Positions 16,283 through 25,987 of a stretch of DNA of 64,000 nt are shown here, one piece after another (positions within the stretch are counted from its first letter, which is position 1; each line of letters opens with the position of its first letter). Made by a program: the position numbers and the translations under genes. The stretch lies in contig SHWE01000002.1 of the NCBI GenBank assembly GCA_009693985.1, positions 1 to 64,000 of the forward strand, given 5' to 3'. The stretch comes from Alphaproteobacteria bacterium. Its GTDB lineage: Bacteria; Pseudomonadota; Alphaproteobacteria; Micropepsales; Micropepsaceae. The notes under the pieces were generated by a model. The model worked only from the letters and a program-made list of their open reading frames with translations. It ran no database searches and was not told the DNA's origin.

Positions 16283-16726
16283 ATGGCATCCAAGGCAAAG
16301 ACGACCACCCAGAGCGCGGAAACCATCGAGACCGCGCTTCATACCGGCGCGGAAGCGATGAAGGACAGTTTCGAGAAGGCCACGAAGGGCTATGGCCAGA
16401 TCATGTCGTTCGGCAAGGACAATGCCGAAGCCGTGGTCAAATCGGCCAATGTGGCCGGAAAAGGCATGGAAATCTTCAATAGCGAGGTTTTCGCCTATAC
16501 CCGCAAATCCATCGAAGACAGCATGGCCGCGGCCAAGGCGATCATGGGCGCGAAAAGCGTCGATGAAGCGATCCAGCTTCAAAGCGAGTTCAGCAAGGCC
16601 GCTTTCGAGACCTATGTCGACGAATTGGCCAAGTTCGGCGACATGATGCTCGCCGTGGCAAAGAGCGCCGCGGAGCCCTTCCAGGCCCGCACGACCGCCT
16701 TCGTCGATCTCGTCCGCGCCCCGTAA
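16283..16726 (+). CDS. Phasin family protein
   Basis: 147 residues, almost entirely helical and alanine-rich, matching the alphaproteobacterial phasin family (polyhydroxyalkanoate granule surface proteins). Characteristic stretches are YGQIMSFGKDNAEAVVKSAN, EIFNSEVFAYTRKSIEDS and the C-terminal half with LQSEFSKAAFETYVDELAKF. No polyhydroxyalkanoate synthase lies in the window, so binding to granules is assumed from the family. The dacA-phasin-clpS-clpA order is common in related genomes. A strong terminator follows. Confidence 0.9.
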   Translation: MASKAKTTTQSAETIETALHTGAEAMKDSFEKATKGYGQIMSFGKDNAEAVVKSANVAGKGMEIFNSEVFAYTRKSIEDSMAAAKAIMGAKSVDEAIQLQSEFSKAAFETYVDELAKFGDMMLAVAKSAAEPFQARTTAFVDLVRAP

Positions 16727-16748
16727 TACGATTTTTGCCCGACATAAG

Positions 16749-16798
16749 AAGGCCTTGGGTGCCCGGAAAGCGCGGCATCCAGGGCCTTTCTCTTTTTT
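16749..16798 (+). terminator. Rho-independent terminator after phasin
   Basis: Arms AAGGCCTTGGGTGCC (16749-16763) and GGCATCCAGGGCCTT (16774-16788) pair with two imperfect positions, followed by a T-rich run ending in TTTTTT at 16798. It lies 22 bp after the stop. Confidence 0.8.
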
Positions 16799-16942
16799 CC
16801 GGGCGCCCGTAACCTTATGTTCGTCGCCCCCGACCTAATGGCGACTGGCTGAGAGTTGACGGATTTGAGCGGGAATAACGGCTTTCTTCGGCGAAATGGC
16901 GGCTCCTCGAGCACCGGACCCACACAGGGTCCGGGGCAGGGC

Positions 16943-17293
16943 ATGGGCGATGATTCGGGCGACCGCAGGCCGGGAGACCGCGGGCCGGGCGATCTTGGCA
17001 TCGGCACGGGGATTGTTACCAAGACCCGCCCCAAAACCAAGAAACCATCCCTATATAAGGTTCTCATTCTCAACGACGACTACACTCCGATGGAGTTCGT
17101 CGTTCGTGTGCTGGAGCGGTTCTTCTCCAAGAATCGGGAGGAAGCCGTACAAATCATGCTGCATGTTCACCGGCACGGATTAGGCATTTGCGGCGTTTAT
17201 ACATTCGAAGTGGCGGAGACCAAGGTCGCCCAAGTCATCGAATTGGCCAGGCGTCATCAACATCCGCTACAATGCACCATGGAGAAGGAGTAG
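16943..17293 (+). CDS. clpS: ATP-dependent Clp protease adaptor ClpS
   Basis: 116 residues from ATG 16943. ClpS recognises N-degron substrates and delivers them to ClpAP. The core shows [20 protein letters not shown], the FF-KNREEA helix and [19 protein letters not shown], with the conserved binding-pocket Asn-Asp-Asp and Met. The 25 residues before the core are Gly/Asp-rich. ATG 16943 is chosen for its GGGGCAGGG ribosome binding site; TTG 16856 would give a 145-residue form with a longer Gly/Pro-rich tail. It lies 10 bp before clpA. Confidence 0.93.
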   Translation: MGDDSGDRRPGDRGPGDLGIGTGIVTKTRPKTKKPSLYKVLILNDDYTPMEFVVRVLERFFSKNREEAVQIMLHVHRHGLGICGVYTFEVAETKVAQVIELARRHQHPLQCTMEKE

Positions 17294-17303
17294 TCGTTCG
17301 CCC

Positions 17304-19631
17304 ATGCCGTCCCTATCGCGTAGCCTGGAACAAGCGTTGCACCGCGCCATCAGACTGGCGAGTGAGCGCCATCATGAATATGCCACCCTCGAGCATATAC
17401 TGCTCGCTCTGGTCGACGATGCCGATGCCGCGCAGGTGATGCGCGCCTGCAATGTCGATCTCGAAGCGTTGCGCGCTGGCCTCAACAAATATGTCGACGA
17501 AGATCTGGCGACGCTGACCATCGAGGACGGCGAGGACGCCAAGCCCACCACCGGCTTCCAGCGCGTCGTGCAGCGCGGGGTGCTGCATGTGCAGAATTCC
17601 GGACGCGACGAGGTGACGGGCGCCAATGTGCTGGTGGCGTTATTCTCCGAGCGCGAGAGCTACGCCGTCTATTTCCTGCAAGAACAGAATATGTCGCGGC
17701 TCGATGCCGTGAACTATATGAGCCACGGCATCGCCAAGCGGCCGGGCATGAGCCAGTCCAAGCCGATGCGCGGCGCGGAAGAAGAAGAGGAAGCGTCCGA
17801 GAAGGTCGTCAAGCAAGGCACCGACGCGCTCGAAGCCTATTGCGTCAATCTCAACGACAAAGCGCGCAAGGGTCGCATCGATCCGCTCATCGGCCGCGAG
17901 CAGGAGGTCGATCGCACCATCCAGATCCTCTGCCGCCGCAATAAGAACAATCCACTCTTCGTGGGCGATCCGGGCGTCGGCAAGACGGCCATCGCCGAAG
18001 GCCTCGCACGCAAGATCGTCAAGAACGAAGTGCCCGAGGTGCTGAAGAACTGCACCATCTATTCGCTCGACATGGGCTCGCTGATCGCCGGCACGCGCTA
18101 TCGCGGCGATTTCGAGGAGCGCGTCAAATCGGTGGTGAAGGAATTGGAGGCGCTGAAAGGCGCGATCCTCTTCATCGACGAAATCCACACTGTGATCGGC
18201 GCCGGCGCGACGTCGGGCGGGGCGATGGATGCGTCCAATCTGTTGAAGCCCGCTCTGCAGGCTGGAACGCTGCGTTGCATGGGCTCGACCACCTACAAGG
18301 AATACCGCCAATATTTCGAGAAGGACCGCGCGCTGGTGCGCCGCTTTCAGAAGATCGATGTGGCGGAGCCGACCGTTCCCGACGCGATCAAGATACTCAA
18401 AGGCCTGAAGCCGTATTTCGAGGAATATCACAAGGTCCGCTACACCGCCGAAGCGATCAAGGCGGCGGTGGAATTGGCCGCGAAATACATCAACGACCGC
18501 AAGCTTCCCGATAAGGCCATCGACGTCATCGATGAAGTCGGCGCGGCGCAAATGCTGTTGCCGGAATCCAAGCGCAAGAAAGTCATCGGCGTGAAGGAAG
18601 TCGAGGACGTCGTCGCCAAGATCGCGCGCATCCCGCCCAAATCGGTGTCGAAGACCGACGCCGAGGCGCTGCGCACGCTGGAAGACGATCTCAAGCGCGT
18701 CGTCTACGGCCAGAACTCCGCCATCAACGCGCTCTCCTCGGCGATCAAGCTGGCGCGCGCCGGCTTGCGTCAGCCGGAGAAGCCGATCGGCTGTTATCTC
18801 TTCTCGGGCCCCACCGGCGTCGGCAAGACCGAAGTGGCCAAGCAGCTCGCCCGCGTGATGGGCGTCGAGCTCCTGCGCTTCGACATGTCGGAATACATGG
18901 AGCGCCATACGGTCTCGCGCCTGATCGGCGCGCCGCCCGGCTATGTCGGCTTCGACCAGGGCGGGCTTCTCACCGACGGCGTCGATCAGCATCCCCATTG
19001 CGTGCTGCTGCTCGACGAAATCGAAAAAGCCCATATGGATCTGTTCAACATCCTCTTGCAGGTGATGGATCACGGCAAGTTGACGGATCACAACGGCAAG
19101 AAGATCGATTTCCGCAATGTTGTGCTGATCATGACGACAAATGCCGGCGCCTCGGACGCGGCGAAAGAATCCATCGGCTTCGGCCGCGGCAAACGCGAGG
19201 GCGAGGACGAGGAAGCGATCAAGCGTCTGTTCACGCCGGAATTCCGCAACCGCCTCGATGCGGTGATCTCGTTCGCGCCGCTGACGCGCGACACCATCGA
19301 CCGCGTGGTGGAGAAATTTGTGCTCGAACTGGAGGCCCAGCTGATCGACCGCGACGTGACCTTCGATCTCACGGCCGAAGCGACGCGCTGGCTCGGCGAG
19401 AAGGGCTACGATGATTCGTTCGGCGCTCGGCCGCTGGCCCGGGTGATCCAGGAGAACATCAAGAAGCCGCTGGCTGACGAAATCTTGTTCGGCCGGCTCA
19501 AGAACGGGGGCACGGTGCGTGTGCTTCTGGACCGGGAGACCGATAAGTTGGCGTTCGAATTCATCGAGGCGGACAAACCCGCCTCGGCTCCGCCTTCGGG
19601 GGGCAAGAAGAAGCCGAAGGAAGAAGTGTAA
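17304..19631 (+). CDS. clpA: ATP-dependent Clp protease ATP-binding subunit ClpA
   Basis: 775 residues. ClpA is the AAA+ unfoldase of ClpAP. The double Clp N-domain (about 1-150) begins [21 protein letters not shown]. First AAA module: Walker [15 protein letters not shown] near 220 and Walker B ILFIDEIH. Second: [14 protein letters not shown] near 502 and [11 protein letters not shown]. The ending [15 protein letters not shown] is typical of ClpA. The C-terminus has a Lys/Pro-rich tail. The organism's ClpP is not in the window. ClpS directly upstream implies one operon. Confidence 0.97.
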   Translation: MPSLSRSLEQALHRAIRLASERHHEYATLEHILLALVDDADAAQVMRACNVDLEALRAGLNKYVDEDLATLTIEDGEDAKPTTGFQRVVQRGVLHVQNSGRDEVTGANVLVALFSERESYAVYFLQEQNMSRLDAVNYMSHGIAKRPGMSQSKPMRGAEEEEEASEKVVKQGTDALEAYCVNLNDKARKGRIDPLIGREQEVDRTIQILCRRNKNNPLFVGDPGVGKTAIAEGLARKIVKNEVPEVLKNCTIYSLDMGSLIAGTRYRGDFEERVKSVVKELEALKGAILFIDEIHTVIGAGATSGGAMDASNLLKPALQAGTLRCMGSTTYKEYRQYFEKDRALVRRFQKIDVAEPTVPDAIKILKGLKPYFEEYHKVRYTAEAIKAAVELAAKYINDRKLPDKAIDVIDEVGAAQMLLPESKRKKVIGVKEVEDVVAKIARIPPKSVSKTDAEALRTLEDDLKRVVYGQNSAINALSSAIKLARAGLRQPEKPIGCYLFSGPTGVGKTEVAKQLARVMGVELLRFDMSEYMERHTVSRLIGAPPGYVGFDQGGLLTDGVDQHPHCVLLLDEIEKAHMDLFNILLQVMDHGKLTDHNGKKIDFRNVVLIMTTNAGASDAAKESIGFGRGKREGEDEEAIKRLFTPEFRNRLDAVISFAPLTRDTIDRVVEKFVLELEAQLIDRDVTFDLTAEATRWLGEKGYDDSFGARPLARVIQENIKKPLADEILFGRLKNGGTVRVLLDRETDKLAFEFIEADKPASAPPSGGKKKPKEEV

Positions 19632-19656
19632 CTTAAGAAGGAAGAAGGAGGTGCCC

Positions 19657-20031
19657 ATGATTACGAAGAACCTCACGGCCATTGCCGTTGGAGCGGTGCT
19701 TGCTCTCGTCGCGATTCCCGCCAGCGCCCATCATGGCTGGGGCGGACAGGCGACCAACGAATCCGACATGACCGGTAAGGTCGTGAAGAGCGTCAGCCTT
19801 GCCGGCCCGCACGCGACCATGCAGATCGATGTCGAAGGCAAGGTCTACGACATCACGCTGGCGCCGCCGTTCCGCACCCGCTCGGCCGGTTTGACCGACG
19901 GCATGATTCCCGTCGGAGAGACCGTCACGGTCCACGGCAATCGCAGTCGCGATGCCAACCGCAACGAGATGAAGACCATCCACGTCGTGTGGAAAGGCAA
20001 GACCTACAGCGTATATCCCGAACGCGAATAG
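19657..20031 (+). CDS. DUF6152 family periplasmic protein
   Basis: 124 residues with a signal peptide (about 1-24, ending PASA) followed immediately by HHGWGG. The mature part is a small beta-rich domain (TGKVVKSVSLAGPHATMQIDV, GETVTVHGNR). The family is known by sequence only; the exposed His pair could bind metal, which is inference. An excellent ribosome binding site, AAGGAGGT, precedes the ATG. The gene follows clpA by 25 bp and a DUF6644 membrane gene starts just after it; these two families often occur together. Confidence 0.8.
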   Translation: MITKNLTAIAVGAVLALVAIPASAHHGWGGQATNESDMTGKVVKSVSLAGPHATMQIDVEGKVYDITLAPPFRTRSAGLTDGMIPVGETVTVHGNRSRDANRNEMKTIHVVWKGKTYSVYPERE

Positions 20032-20037
20032 CGTTTG

Positions 20038-20529
20038 ATGGATTTTCCGGCGTTCATGGCTTGGCTCGAGGAGTCTTTCCTCGGGCACGCTATGCGCGAC
20101 ACCGGCGTATGGACCTACGCCGTCGTCAATCTCTTCCACATCGTCGGCGTGGCGATCCTGTTCGGGTCGATCCTGATCCTCGACCTGCGCCTGCTCGGAG
20201 CGTGGAAGCATATCCCGCTCAGTGCCCTGTCGAAGCCGGCGGTGACGATGGCGGGCGCCGGCTTTGTCATCGCGGCGATAACCGGAAGCGGGCTTCTCGC
20301 CACCACGGCGACGGAATATGTCGGCAATCCGTTTCTCATCATCAAGTTCGTCGCCATTCCGATGGGCCTCCTCAACGTCCTGCTGGTGCATTATTCCGAA
20401 AGTTGGAAAGCGCACCGCATACGCAGTTTGAGCAAAGCGGAGGAAAAGCGGCTCGCCCGGATGGGGGCGGTTTCGCTGGCCTGCTGGTTCACCGCGGTCA
20501 GCGCGGGGCGGATGATCGGCTATTGGTAG
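20038..20529 (+). CDS. DUF6644 family integral membrane protein
   Basis: 163 residues from ATG 20038, with four predicted membrane helices: VWTYAVVNLFHIVGVAILFG, a second from about SILILDLRLLG, VTMAGAGFVIAAITGSGLLA and the C-terminal ACWFTAVSAGRMIGYW. His residues in the first and last thirds recall cytochrome b-like membrane proteins, but no haem is proven. A TTG at 20035 would add one residue. It lies six bases after the DUF6152 gene, implying a joint function at the inner membrane. Confidence 0.75.
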   Translation: MDFPAFMAWLEESFLGHAMRDTGVWTYAVVNLFHIVGVAILFGSILILDLRLLGAWKHIPLSALSKPAVTMAGAGFVIAAITGSGLLATTATEYVGNPFLIIKFVAIPMGLLNVLLVHYSESWKAHRIRSLSKAEEKRLARMGAVSLACWFTAVSAGRMIGYW

Positions 20530-20642
20530 GGCGGGGCCTCCTGCCGGGCCCTCCAGCCGATATTTAATCTTTGTTAACCAAGATACCTAGCATCGACGCG
20601 GGTCGGTACGAATCGGCGCGGCGTTGCGATGCGGGGAATTTC

Positions 20643-21287
20643 ATGCGGATTCTGATCGGAACTTTGGCCGGCTGTGCGGCGCTTGCGGTTGTGGGCGCGG
20701 CGGTGGCGAATGCCCCCGGTCTGTATCTCGGCGGTGGGGTTGCTTTGCGCGGCACGATCGCCGAGCTGAATTATGTCGGGACGACAGTGCCGCTGAAGCC
20801 CAAATTCGATCTCGGCCCGTCCTACGCCATCACTCTGGGCTTCCGCGCCCCGGTCAATGTGCGATTCGAAGCTCAGCTTGGCTATGGCAGCAACGGCTCC
20901 TCGGAGAGCAGCCAGTTCAAAGGCACGCTCGAGCAATGGACGGGCATGGCCAACATTTTCTATGACCTGCCCATCACCGACAGATTGGCCCTCACGGTTG
21001 GCGGCGGCGGCGGTTACGTCAAGACGGTGGGCCATCTTACCGGCAAGGTGGATGGTCTGACTTACATGCGCGGCGGCGATTACGCCCCCGTGTGGCAAGC
21101 GGTGGGCGGGGTCGCTTTACAGGTCACAGAGCAATTCGAGCTGTTCGCCGATTATCGCTACCAGGAATACGGCTCGAGCCAGCACAATTCGTCGTTCACC
21201 GCCTTTAACCCGGTCAGGTTCGACGATGCGCATTCGCATATGTTCATGATGGGCTTCAGATTCTTCCCGCAGCCGCTGTATTTATAA
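20643..21287 (+). CDS. Outer membrane beta-barrel protein
   Basis: 214 residues. The signal peptide is MRILIGTLAGCAALAVVGAAVANA. The rest alternates hydrophobic and polar residues in short strands (YAITLGFRAPVNVRFEAQLGYGS, LALTVGGGGGYVKTV, FELFADYRYQEYG) and ends MMGFRFFPQPLYL, as in small OmpA-like/porin-family barrels. ATG 20643 is chosen; an in-frame TTG at 20571 would add a non-signal stretch. Substrate or role is unknown. It is monocistronic, with an AT-rich promoter region before it. Confidence 0.8.
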   Translation: MRILIGTLAGCAALAVVGAAVANAPGLYLGGGVALRGTIAELNYVGTTVPLKPKFDLGPSYAITLGFRAPVNVRFEAQLGYGSNGSSESSQFKGTLEQWTGMANIFYDLPITDRLALTVGGGGGYVKTVGHLTGKVDGLTYMRGGDYAPVWQAVGGVALQVTEQFELFADYRYQEYGSSQHNSSFTAFNPVRFDDAHSHMFMMGFRFFPQPLYL

Positions 21288-21405
21288 AATCTAGCGGCAA
21301 TAGCAGACCGTCCCGTAGGCGTGTCGCCACCCCAATCGCGCAAGACCAAGATCTCTGAACCGTTCTCCAACCGGAAGCCCGCGACGTCGATGGCGCGGGA
21401 CGGCG

Positions 21406-21828
21406 CTATTCCAACGCAGCTTTGATCTTCCCGGCGAAGTCTCTGAGCCTGTCCGGGGTTTCCATCATCTCGCGCGCATGCAGGCGAAAATCGGCGCCGT
21501 GCTGGCGCGGGACGACGTGGAAATGGACGTGGAACACGCTTTGGCCGGCGGGCGCGCCGTTCAACTGTGCGATCATGATGCCGGGTGCGTCCAAGCCTTT
21601 CTTCACGGCCCTAGCGACTTTCTGCGTCGTCGCGATCAGCGCGGCCGCGCCTTGAGACGATAGATCGAGGATGTTCTCGGCGGGCTCCTTGGGGATCACC
21701 AGCACATGGCCGTCCGCTTGCGGCATGACGTCCATGAAGGCGAGCGTCTTGTCGTCCTCATAGACCCGCACCGACGGGATTTCGTTGCGCAGGATCTTCG
21801 CGAACACATTGTTGGAATCATAGGCCAT
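21406..21828 (-). CDS. HIT family (histidine triad) nucleotide-binding protein
   Basis: 140 residues. Hydrolase of nucleotide phosphoramidates, cytosolic. The catalytic triad motif HVHFHVVPR lies at about 99-107, and the N-terminal FAKILRNEIPSVRVYEDD and VLVIPKEPAENILDL are typical of the Hint group. It lies 14 bp downstream of the FemAB-like gene on the same strand, making a RidA-FemAB-HIT run. Confidence 0.92.
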   Translation of the reverse strand: MAYDSNNVFAKILRNEIPSVRVYEDDKTLAFMDVMPQADGHVLVIPKEPAENILDLSSQGAAALIATTQKVARAVKKGLDAPGIMIAQLNGAPAGQSVFHVHFHVVPRQHGADFRLHAREMMETPDRLRDFAGKIKAALE

Positions 21829-21842
21829 GGCAGTTCCCTCGA

Positions 21843-23006
21843 TTAGGGGCCCACTTTCTTAAATGGCGCGCGGTTTTTCAACTCTTCTATATGCTCGGCG
21901 ACGGCCGCGCGTTCATTGTCGAGATAATCGGCGACCGCGCGGCGCAAGCCCGGATGGGCAATGTAATGCGCCGAAAAGGTCGGGCAGGGGAGATAGCCGC
22001 GCAGCAATTTGTGGCCACCTTGCGCGCCCGCTTCGACGCGGGAAATGCCCTCGGCAATCGCGAAATCGATCGCCTGGTAATAGCAGGCCTCGAAATGCAG
22101 GAACGGAATATATTCGGTGCAGCCCCAATTGCGCCCGTACAGCGCCTCGCCGTCGAAGAAATTGAGCGCGGCCCCGATGGTGCGCCCGCCGTGACGCGCC
22201 ATCACCAGAAGAATCTGCTCGCCCATGGAAGCGCCGATGCGGCTGAAGAATTCGCGCGTCAGGTAGGGCGGATTCCATTTCTGGTTTCCCGTCGTCGTGT
22301 AGCAATCGAAGAAGGCGTCCCACGCGGATTCCGTAAGATCGCTTCCGGTCAGCCAATCGAAGCTGACGCCGCTCGCGGCAATCTCCGCCCGTTCTTTGCG
22401 CAAATTCTTACGCTTGGCCGAAGAGAGATCGCCTAAGAACGCATCGAAAGAATTGTAGTCGCGATTTTCCCAATGGAATTGCTTGTCGGTGCGGCGCAGG
22501 AACCCTTGCCCATCCGCCAGTGCCCATTCGTCTTCGGTCATGAAGGTGATGTGCAGCGAGGACGCGTTGAGTTCCTCGACCGCGTTTTCGGCCGCCGCCA
22601 GCAGCAAGCGCCCGGTCTCGCGGCGGTCCTCGTCCGGCGCAATGAGCAGCCGCCGCCCCGTCACCGGCGTGAAGGGGACGCAGGCTTGGAGCTTCGGGTA
22701 ATAGCGCCCGCCGGCGCGCCCGAACGCCTCCGCCCAGCCATGATCGAAGACATATTCGCCGTAGGAATGGCTTTTGAGATAAAGCGGTAGCAACGCAATC
22801 GGTTCGCCGGCCCGCTCCAACAGCAAATGCACCGGGCGCCAGCCGGTCTTGGCCGTGGCCGAGCCCGATTCCTCGAGCGCCGCAAAAAACGCATGGCGCG
22901 TGAAGGGATGCGGCAAGCCCACGCCTTGCCGATTGGCGAGCCCGTCCCACAGCGCGGCGCTGACCGTCCGTGCCTCGCCCACGAGCCTTGCCGATACTTC
23001 GCTCAC
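21843..23006 (-). CDS. GNAT-fold N-acyltransferase, FemAB-like (peptidoglycan-type aminoacyltransferase family)
   Basis: 387 residues matching the FemAB-like group of proteobacterial acyltransferases (Pfam FemAB_like). Recognised parts are LPHPFTRHAFFAALEESGSA near the N-terminus, PLYLKSHSYGEYVFDHGWAEA, ALYGRNWGCTEYIPFLHFEACYYQAID, and GAQGGHKLLRGYLPCPTFSAHY near the end. The substrate is not known; a role in modifying cell-wall peptides is only suggested by fold. The GTG at 23006 overlaps the ridA-like stop (GTGA); the open frame upstream lies antisense to that gene. Confidence 0.85.
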   Translation of the reverse strand: MSEVSARLVGEARTVSAALWDGLANRQGVGLPHPFTRHAFFAALEESGSATAKTGWRPVHLLLERAGEPIALLPLYLKSHSYGEYVFDHGWAEAFGRAGGRYYPKLQACVPFTPVTGRRLLIAPDEDRRETGRLLLAAAENAVEELNASSLHITFMTEDEWALADGQGFLRRTDKQFHWENRDYNSFDAFLGDLSSAKRKNLRKERAEIAASGVSFDWLTGSDLTESAWDAFFDCYTTTGNQKWNPPYLTREFFSRIGASMGEQILLVMARHGGRTIGAALNFFDGEALYGRNWGCTEYIPFLHFEACYYQAIDFAIAEGISRVEAGAQGGHKLLRGYLPCPTFSAHYIAHPGLRRAVADYLDNERAAVAEHIEELKNRAPFKKVGP

Positions 23007-23470
23007 GCGATCTCGAAGATGGCATCGACCTCGACCACCGAATTGCGCGGTAGCGAGGAGGCGCCCACGGCGGCGCGGGCGTGCCGTCCGGCATCGCCGA
23101 ACACTTCGCCGAAGAGATCGGAGGCGCCGTTCACGACGTCGGGTTGCTGCGTGAAGCCGGGGCCGCAATTGACCCAGCCCGTCACCTTCACGACGCGGGT
23201 AACGAGATCGAGGTTCCCTTCGAGCGCGGTGGACGCCTGCGCGATGACGTTGAGTGCCGCCAGCCGCGCCGCGCGTTTCGCGTCTTCGATGCTGACATCC
23301 TTGCCCACGATGCCCGGATATTCGATCCCGTTCGCGCCCATCGCGAGCTGGCCCGAAATGAACAGCAATTTGCCGCTTCTGACGTAAGCCACATAATTGG
23401 CTATGGGCGCCGCCGGTTTCGGCAGCGAAAGCCCGAGTTCGTTCAATCGCGCGAGAATGCGTCCGCTCAT
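23003..23470 (-). CDS. RidA family protein (YjgF/YER057c/UK114)
   Basis: 155 residues. RidA proteins hydrolyse reactive imines or enamines made by PLP enzymes. Visible features are NYVAYVRSGKLLFISGQLAM, GKDVSIEDAKRAARLAALNV and the C-terminal RAAVGASSLPRNSVVEVDAIFEI. The family Arg of canonical RidA appears in RAAVGA, but this is the longer variant subgroup, so catalysis is not assured. ATG 23470 is chosen, which leaves 109 bp to the divergent aguA. Its stop overlaps the FemAB-like start. Confidence 0.88.
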   Translation of the reverse strand: MSGRILARLNELGLSLPKPAAPIANYVAYVRSGKLLFISGQLAMGANGIEYPGIVGKDVSIEDAKRAARLAALNVIAQASTALEGNLDLVTRVVKVTGWVNCGPGFTQQPDVVNGASDLFGEVFGDAGRHARAAVGASSLPRNSVVEVDAIFEIA

Positions 23471-23579
23471 GTCGTGCCTCTCATTCCGTATGGAACCTAT
23501 CGCGGGCGGCGGACGCGCGCGAGGGGTCTCCACAGCCCCCGCGAAAAGTGGTTAGGTCATAAATCCAAAACGGTGGCTG

Positions 23580-24626
23580 ATGACCGAACGCCTCGACAAA
23601 GCCTCGCCTTCGCCTTTGCATGACGGCTTCGTCATGCCGGCCGAATGGACGCAGCACCGGCGCACCTGGATGTGCTGGCCGGTGCGGATGGAATGTTTCG
23701 GCGGGCCTGAAGGCGTATTGCGCGCCAAACAAGCCTATGCCCGCGTCGCCCGTGCCATCTCCGCTTTCGAGCCGGTATCGATCGCGGCGCGCGGGTCCGA
23801 AACCGCCGAAGCCAAGCTCGCCACCGGCGGCAAGGCGGATGTCGTCGAGATGGCGCTCGACGATTCCTGGGCGCGCGATTTCGGCCCCACCTTCCTGAAG
23901 AATGGTTTGGGCCGCGTGGCGGGCGTGCAATGGGAGTTCAATGCCTGGGGCGGGAAATATCATCCGTATACGAACGACAAAACATTCGCCCGGCGGCTCT
24001 TGGATGCGCAGGGGCTCGCCGTCTATTCCGCGCCGCTCGTCTGCGAGGGCGGCGCGCTCCATTCGGACGGCGAGGGCACCATGCTGACGACCGAGCAATG
24101 CCTGCTCAATCCGAACCGCAACCCTGAGCTCGGCCGTACCGATGTCGAGGACCTGCTGAAGCTTTATATCGGCGCGCGCAAAGTGATCTGGCTTGGCTCG
24201 GGCTTCTCCGATACGGAAACTGACGGCCATATCGACAACATCGCCTGTTTTGCCGCGCCGGCGCGCGTCATCGTCGGAATCCCCGCCAAGAGCCATCCCG
24301 ATTATCAACCTGTCCAGGAGGCGTTGCGCCGTCTTCGCGAAGCGCGCGATGCCGAGGGGCGCGCGCTCGAGATCGTCGAACTCGTCCAGCCGAAGAAGCA
24401 GCGGCAATCCTGGTCTAGCCGGTTGCTCGCCACCTCCTATGTGAATTTTTATCTTTCCAATGGCGCGGTCATCATGCCCGCCTTCGACGATCCTCATGAC
24501 GAGAAGGCGCGCAGCGTGGTGGCGGAATGTTTCCCCGGGCGCGACATCATGCAGATCGACGCGCTCGACATCTGCCAGGGTGGTGGCGGAATCCATTGCA
24601 TCACCCAGCAGGAACCGCAGCCATAA
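23580..24626 (+). CDS. aguA: Agmatine deiminase
   Basis: 348 residues. It converts agmatine to N-carbamoylputrescine, cytosolic. Family landmarks: MPAEWTQHRRTWMCWP near the N-terminus, DDSWARDFGPTF, NAWGGKY, CEGGALHSDGEGTML, SDTETDGHIDN and the C-terminal catalytic Cys340 in GGGIHCITQQEP. aguB follows 62 bp downstream, so together they give the arginine-decarboxylase route to putrescine. The arginine decarboxylase itself is not in the window. Confidence 0.95.
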   Translation: MTERLDKASPSPLHDGFVMPAEWTQHRRTWMCWPVRMECFGGPEGVLRAKQAYARVARAISAFEPVSIAARGSETAEAKLATGGKADVVEMALDDSWARDFGPTFLKNGLGRVAGVQWEFNAWGGKYHPYTNDKTFARRLLDAQGLAVYSAPLVCEGGALHSDGEGTMLTTEQCLLNPNRNPELGRTDVEDLLKLYIGARKVIWLGSGFSDTETDGHIDNIACFAAPARVIVGIPAKSHPDYQPVQEALRRLREARDAEGRALEIVELVQPKKQRQSWSSRLLATSYVNFYLSNGAVIMPAFDDPHDEKARSVVAECFPGRDIMQIDALDICQGGGGIHCITQQEPQP

Positions 24627-24688
24627 GCGCAATCCGGCGAAGTGGGTACCGGTTCGCCGTAAGATTGCGCGGCAATTGAGGAATCTAC

Positions 24689-25561
24689 ATGGCTCAGATA
24701 GTGCTCGCCGCGGCGCAATTTCCCTGCACCTGGGACAGGCAAACCAATGTCGCCAAGGCCAAAGCGATGGTGCGCGAGGCCGTCCGCAAAGGCGCCAACA
24801 TCGTTCTCTTGCCCGAATTGTTCGAGACGCCCTATTTCTGCCAGGACCAATCGGCCGATCATTTCGCGCTGGCCGCGCCCTTCGAGAACAATCCCCTGAT
24901 CGGCGAATTCGCCGCGCTCGCGAAAGAGCTTTCCGTCGTTCTGCCGCTCAGCTTCTTTGAGCGCGCCCACAATTCCTATTACAATGCGCTCGCCCTCATC
25001 GATGCGGACGGCCAAGTGCTCGGCCGCTACCGCAAATCGCATATCCCCGACGGACCCGGCTATCAGGAGAAATTCTATTTCCATCCCGGCGACACCGGTT
25101 TCCGCGTCTGGCCGTCGAAGTTCGGACGCGTCGGCGCGGCGATCTGCTGGGACCAATGGTTTCCCGAAGCCGCCCGCGTCATGGCGCTGAAAGGGGCCGA
25201 TGCGCTGTTCTATCCGACCGCCATCGGCAGCGAACCGCCGCCGGCGCCGCCTGCCGATTCCCGCGATCATTGGCGCCGCGCCATGCAGGGCCACGCCGCC
25301 GCCAATTATCTGCCTCTTGTCGCGGCCAACCGGATCGGCGTCGAAAAGGGGCGCTTAAGCGAGATCCGTTTCTACGGCTCATCCTTCATCGCCGGCCCCA
25401 CCGGCGAAATCGTCGCGGAACTCGGACGTGACGAAGAAGGCGTGATCGCCGCGCCCTTCGATTTCGCCGCCATCGCCAAGGCGCGGGCCTCCTGGGGACT
25501 TTACCGCGACAGAAGGCCCGACCTTTACGGGCCGCTCCTCACCGCCGACGGCGAGGACTAG
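24689..25561 (+). CDS. aguB: N-carbamoylputrescine amidase
   Basis: 290 residues. A nitrilase-superfamily amidase that releases putrescine, CO2 and ammonia from N-carbamoylputrescine. The catalytic triad is Glu43 (LLPELFETPYF), Lys116 (YRKSHIPDGPGYQEKFYF) and Cys153 (GAAICWDQWFPE). The segment WRRAMQGHAAANYLPLVAANR is typical of plant and bacterial AguB. Its stop is directly next to the stop of the convergent DUF3572 gene. Confidence 0.95.
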   Translation: MAQIVLAAAQFPCTWDRQTNVAKAKAMVREAVRKGANIVLLPELFETPYFCQDQSADHFALAAPFENNPLIGEFAALAKELSVVLPLSFFERAHNSYYNALALIDADGQVLGRYRKSHIPDGPGYQEKFYFHPGDTGFRVWPSKFGRVGAAICWDQWFPEAARVMALKGADALFYPTAIGSEPPPAPPADSRDHWRRAMQGHAAANYLPLVAANRIGVEKGRLSEIRFYGSSFIAGPTGEIVAELGRDEEGVIAAPFDFAAIAKARASWGLYRDRRPDLYGPLLTADGED

Positions 25562-25837
25562 CTACTCCAGGCTTACGCCCGGCAGCGCGCGCCGCGCGGC
25601 GTGAACGAATTTCGCGTCGACGCCTTCATCGCCTGCGAACGCCGTCAGCAGCGCATCGTCGCCGAGCAGAAAGTCGAGCACTCCCGCAAGAACTTCAGCG
25701 TCCCCTGCTCGCAACTTTAGATCGTCAAGCTCAAGACCGGATTGGTGGAGGAACCGCACCAGCGCATCGCCGTCGGTTGCAAGGAAAGCCAATGCTTTCA
25801 ACGCGAAAGTCTCAGCGGCGGAACGGTCCATCGTCAA
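25562..25837 (-). CDS. DUF3572 family protein
   Basis: 91 residues, an alphaproteobacterial family of unknown function. It is all-helical: AETFALKALAFLATDGDALVRFL, LELDDLKLRAGDAEVLAGVLDFLL and a short C-terminal helix. It lies divergently upstream of divK-pleD, a position this family occupies in many relatives, suggesting a link to cell cycle or signalling that is unproven. ATG 25837 or 25831 may start translation. Confidence 0.85.
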   Translation of the reverse strand: MTMDRSAAETFALKALAFLATDGDALVRFLHQSGLELDDLKLRAGDAEVLAGVLDFLLGDDALLTAFAGDEGVDAKFVHAARRALPGVSLE

Positions 25838-25987
25838 TCACGCGTTAAGACATTGAGAATAAAACAGAGCGTCGGAGCGGGTGGAAGCGGGTCATGCAGT
25901 TGCAACCTCTTATTAACCTTCCGGCGTTGCGCCCGCGCGCAATGACAATCTGCGCGGTTTGGCGTTAAGGCAGCGGAGAGCCAATTC

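Noticed and set aside
17640-19682. 680-codon open frame on the reverse strand opposite clpA
   Set aside because: It is antisense to the conserved ClpA frame, its translation is Arg/Asp/Leu-rich without any domain, and it reflects GC codon bias only.
20561-20580. TTAATCTTTGTTAACC as a CtrA box before the beta-barrel gene
   Set aside because: The TTAA half-sites are six bases apart rather than seven, and no other support is present.
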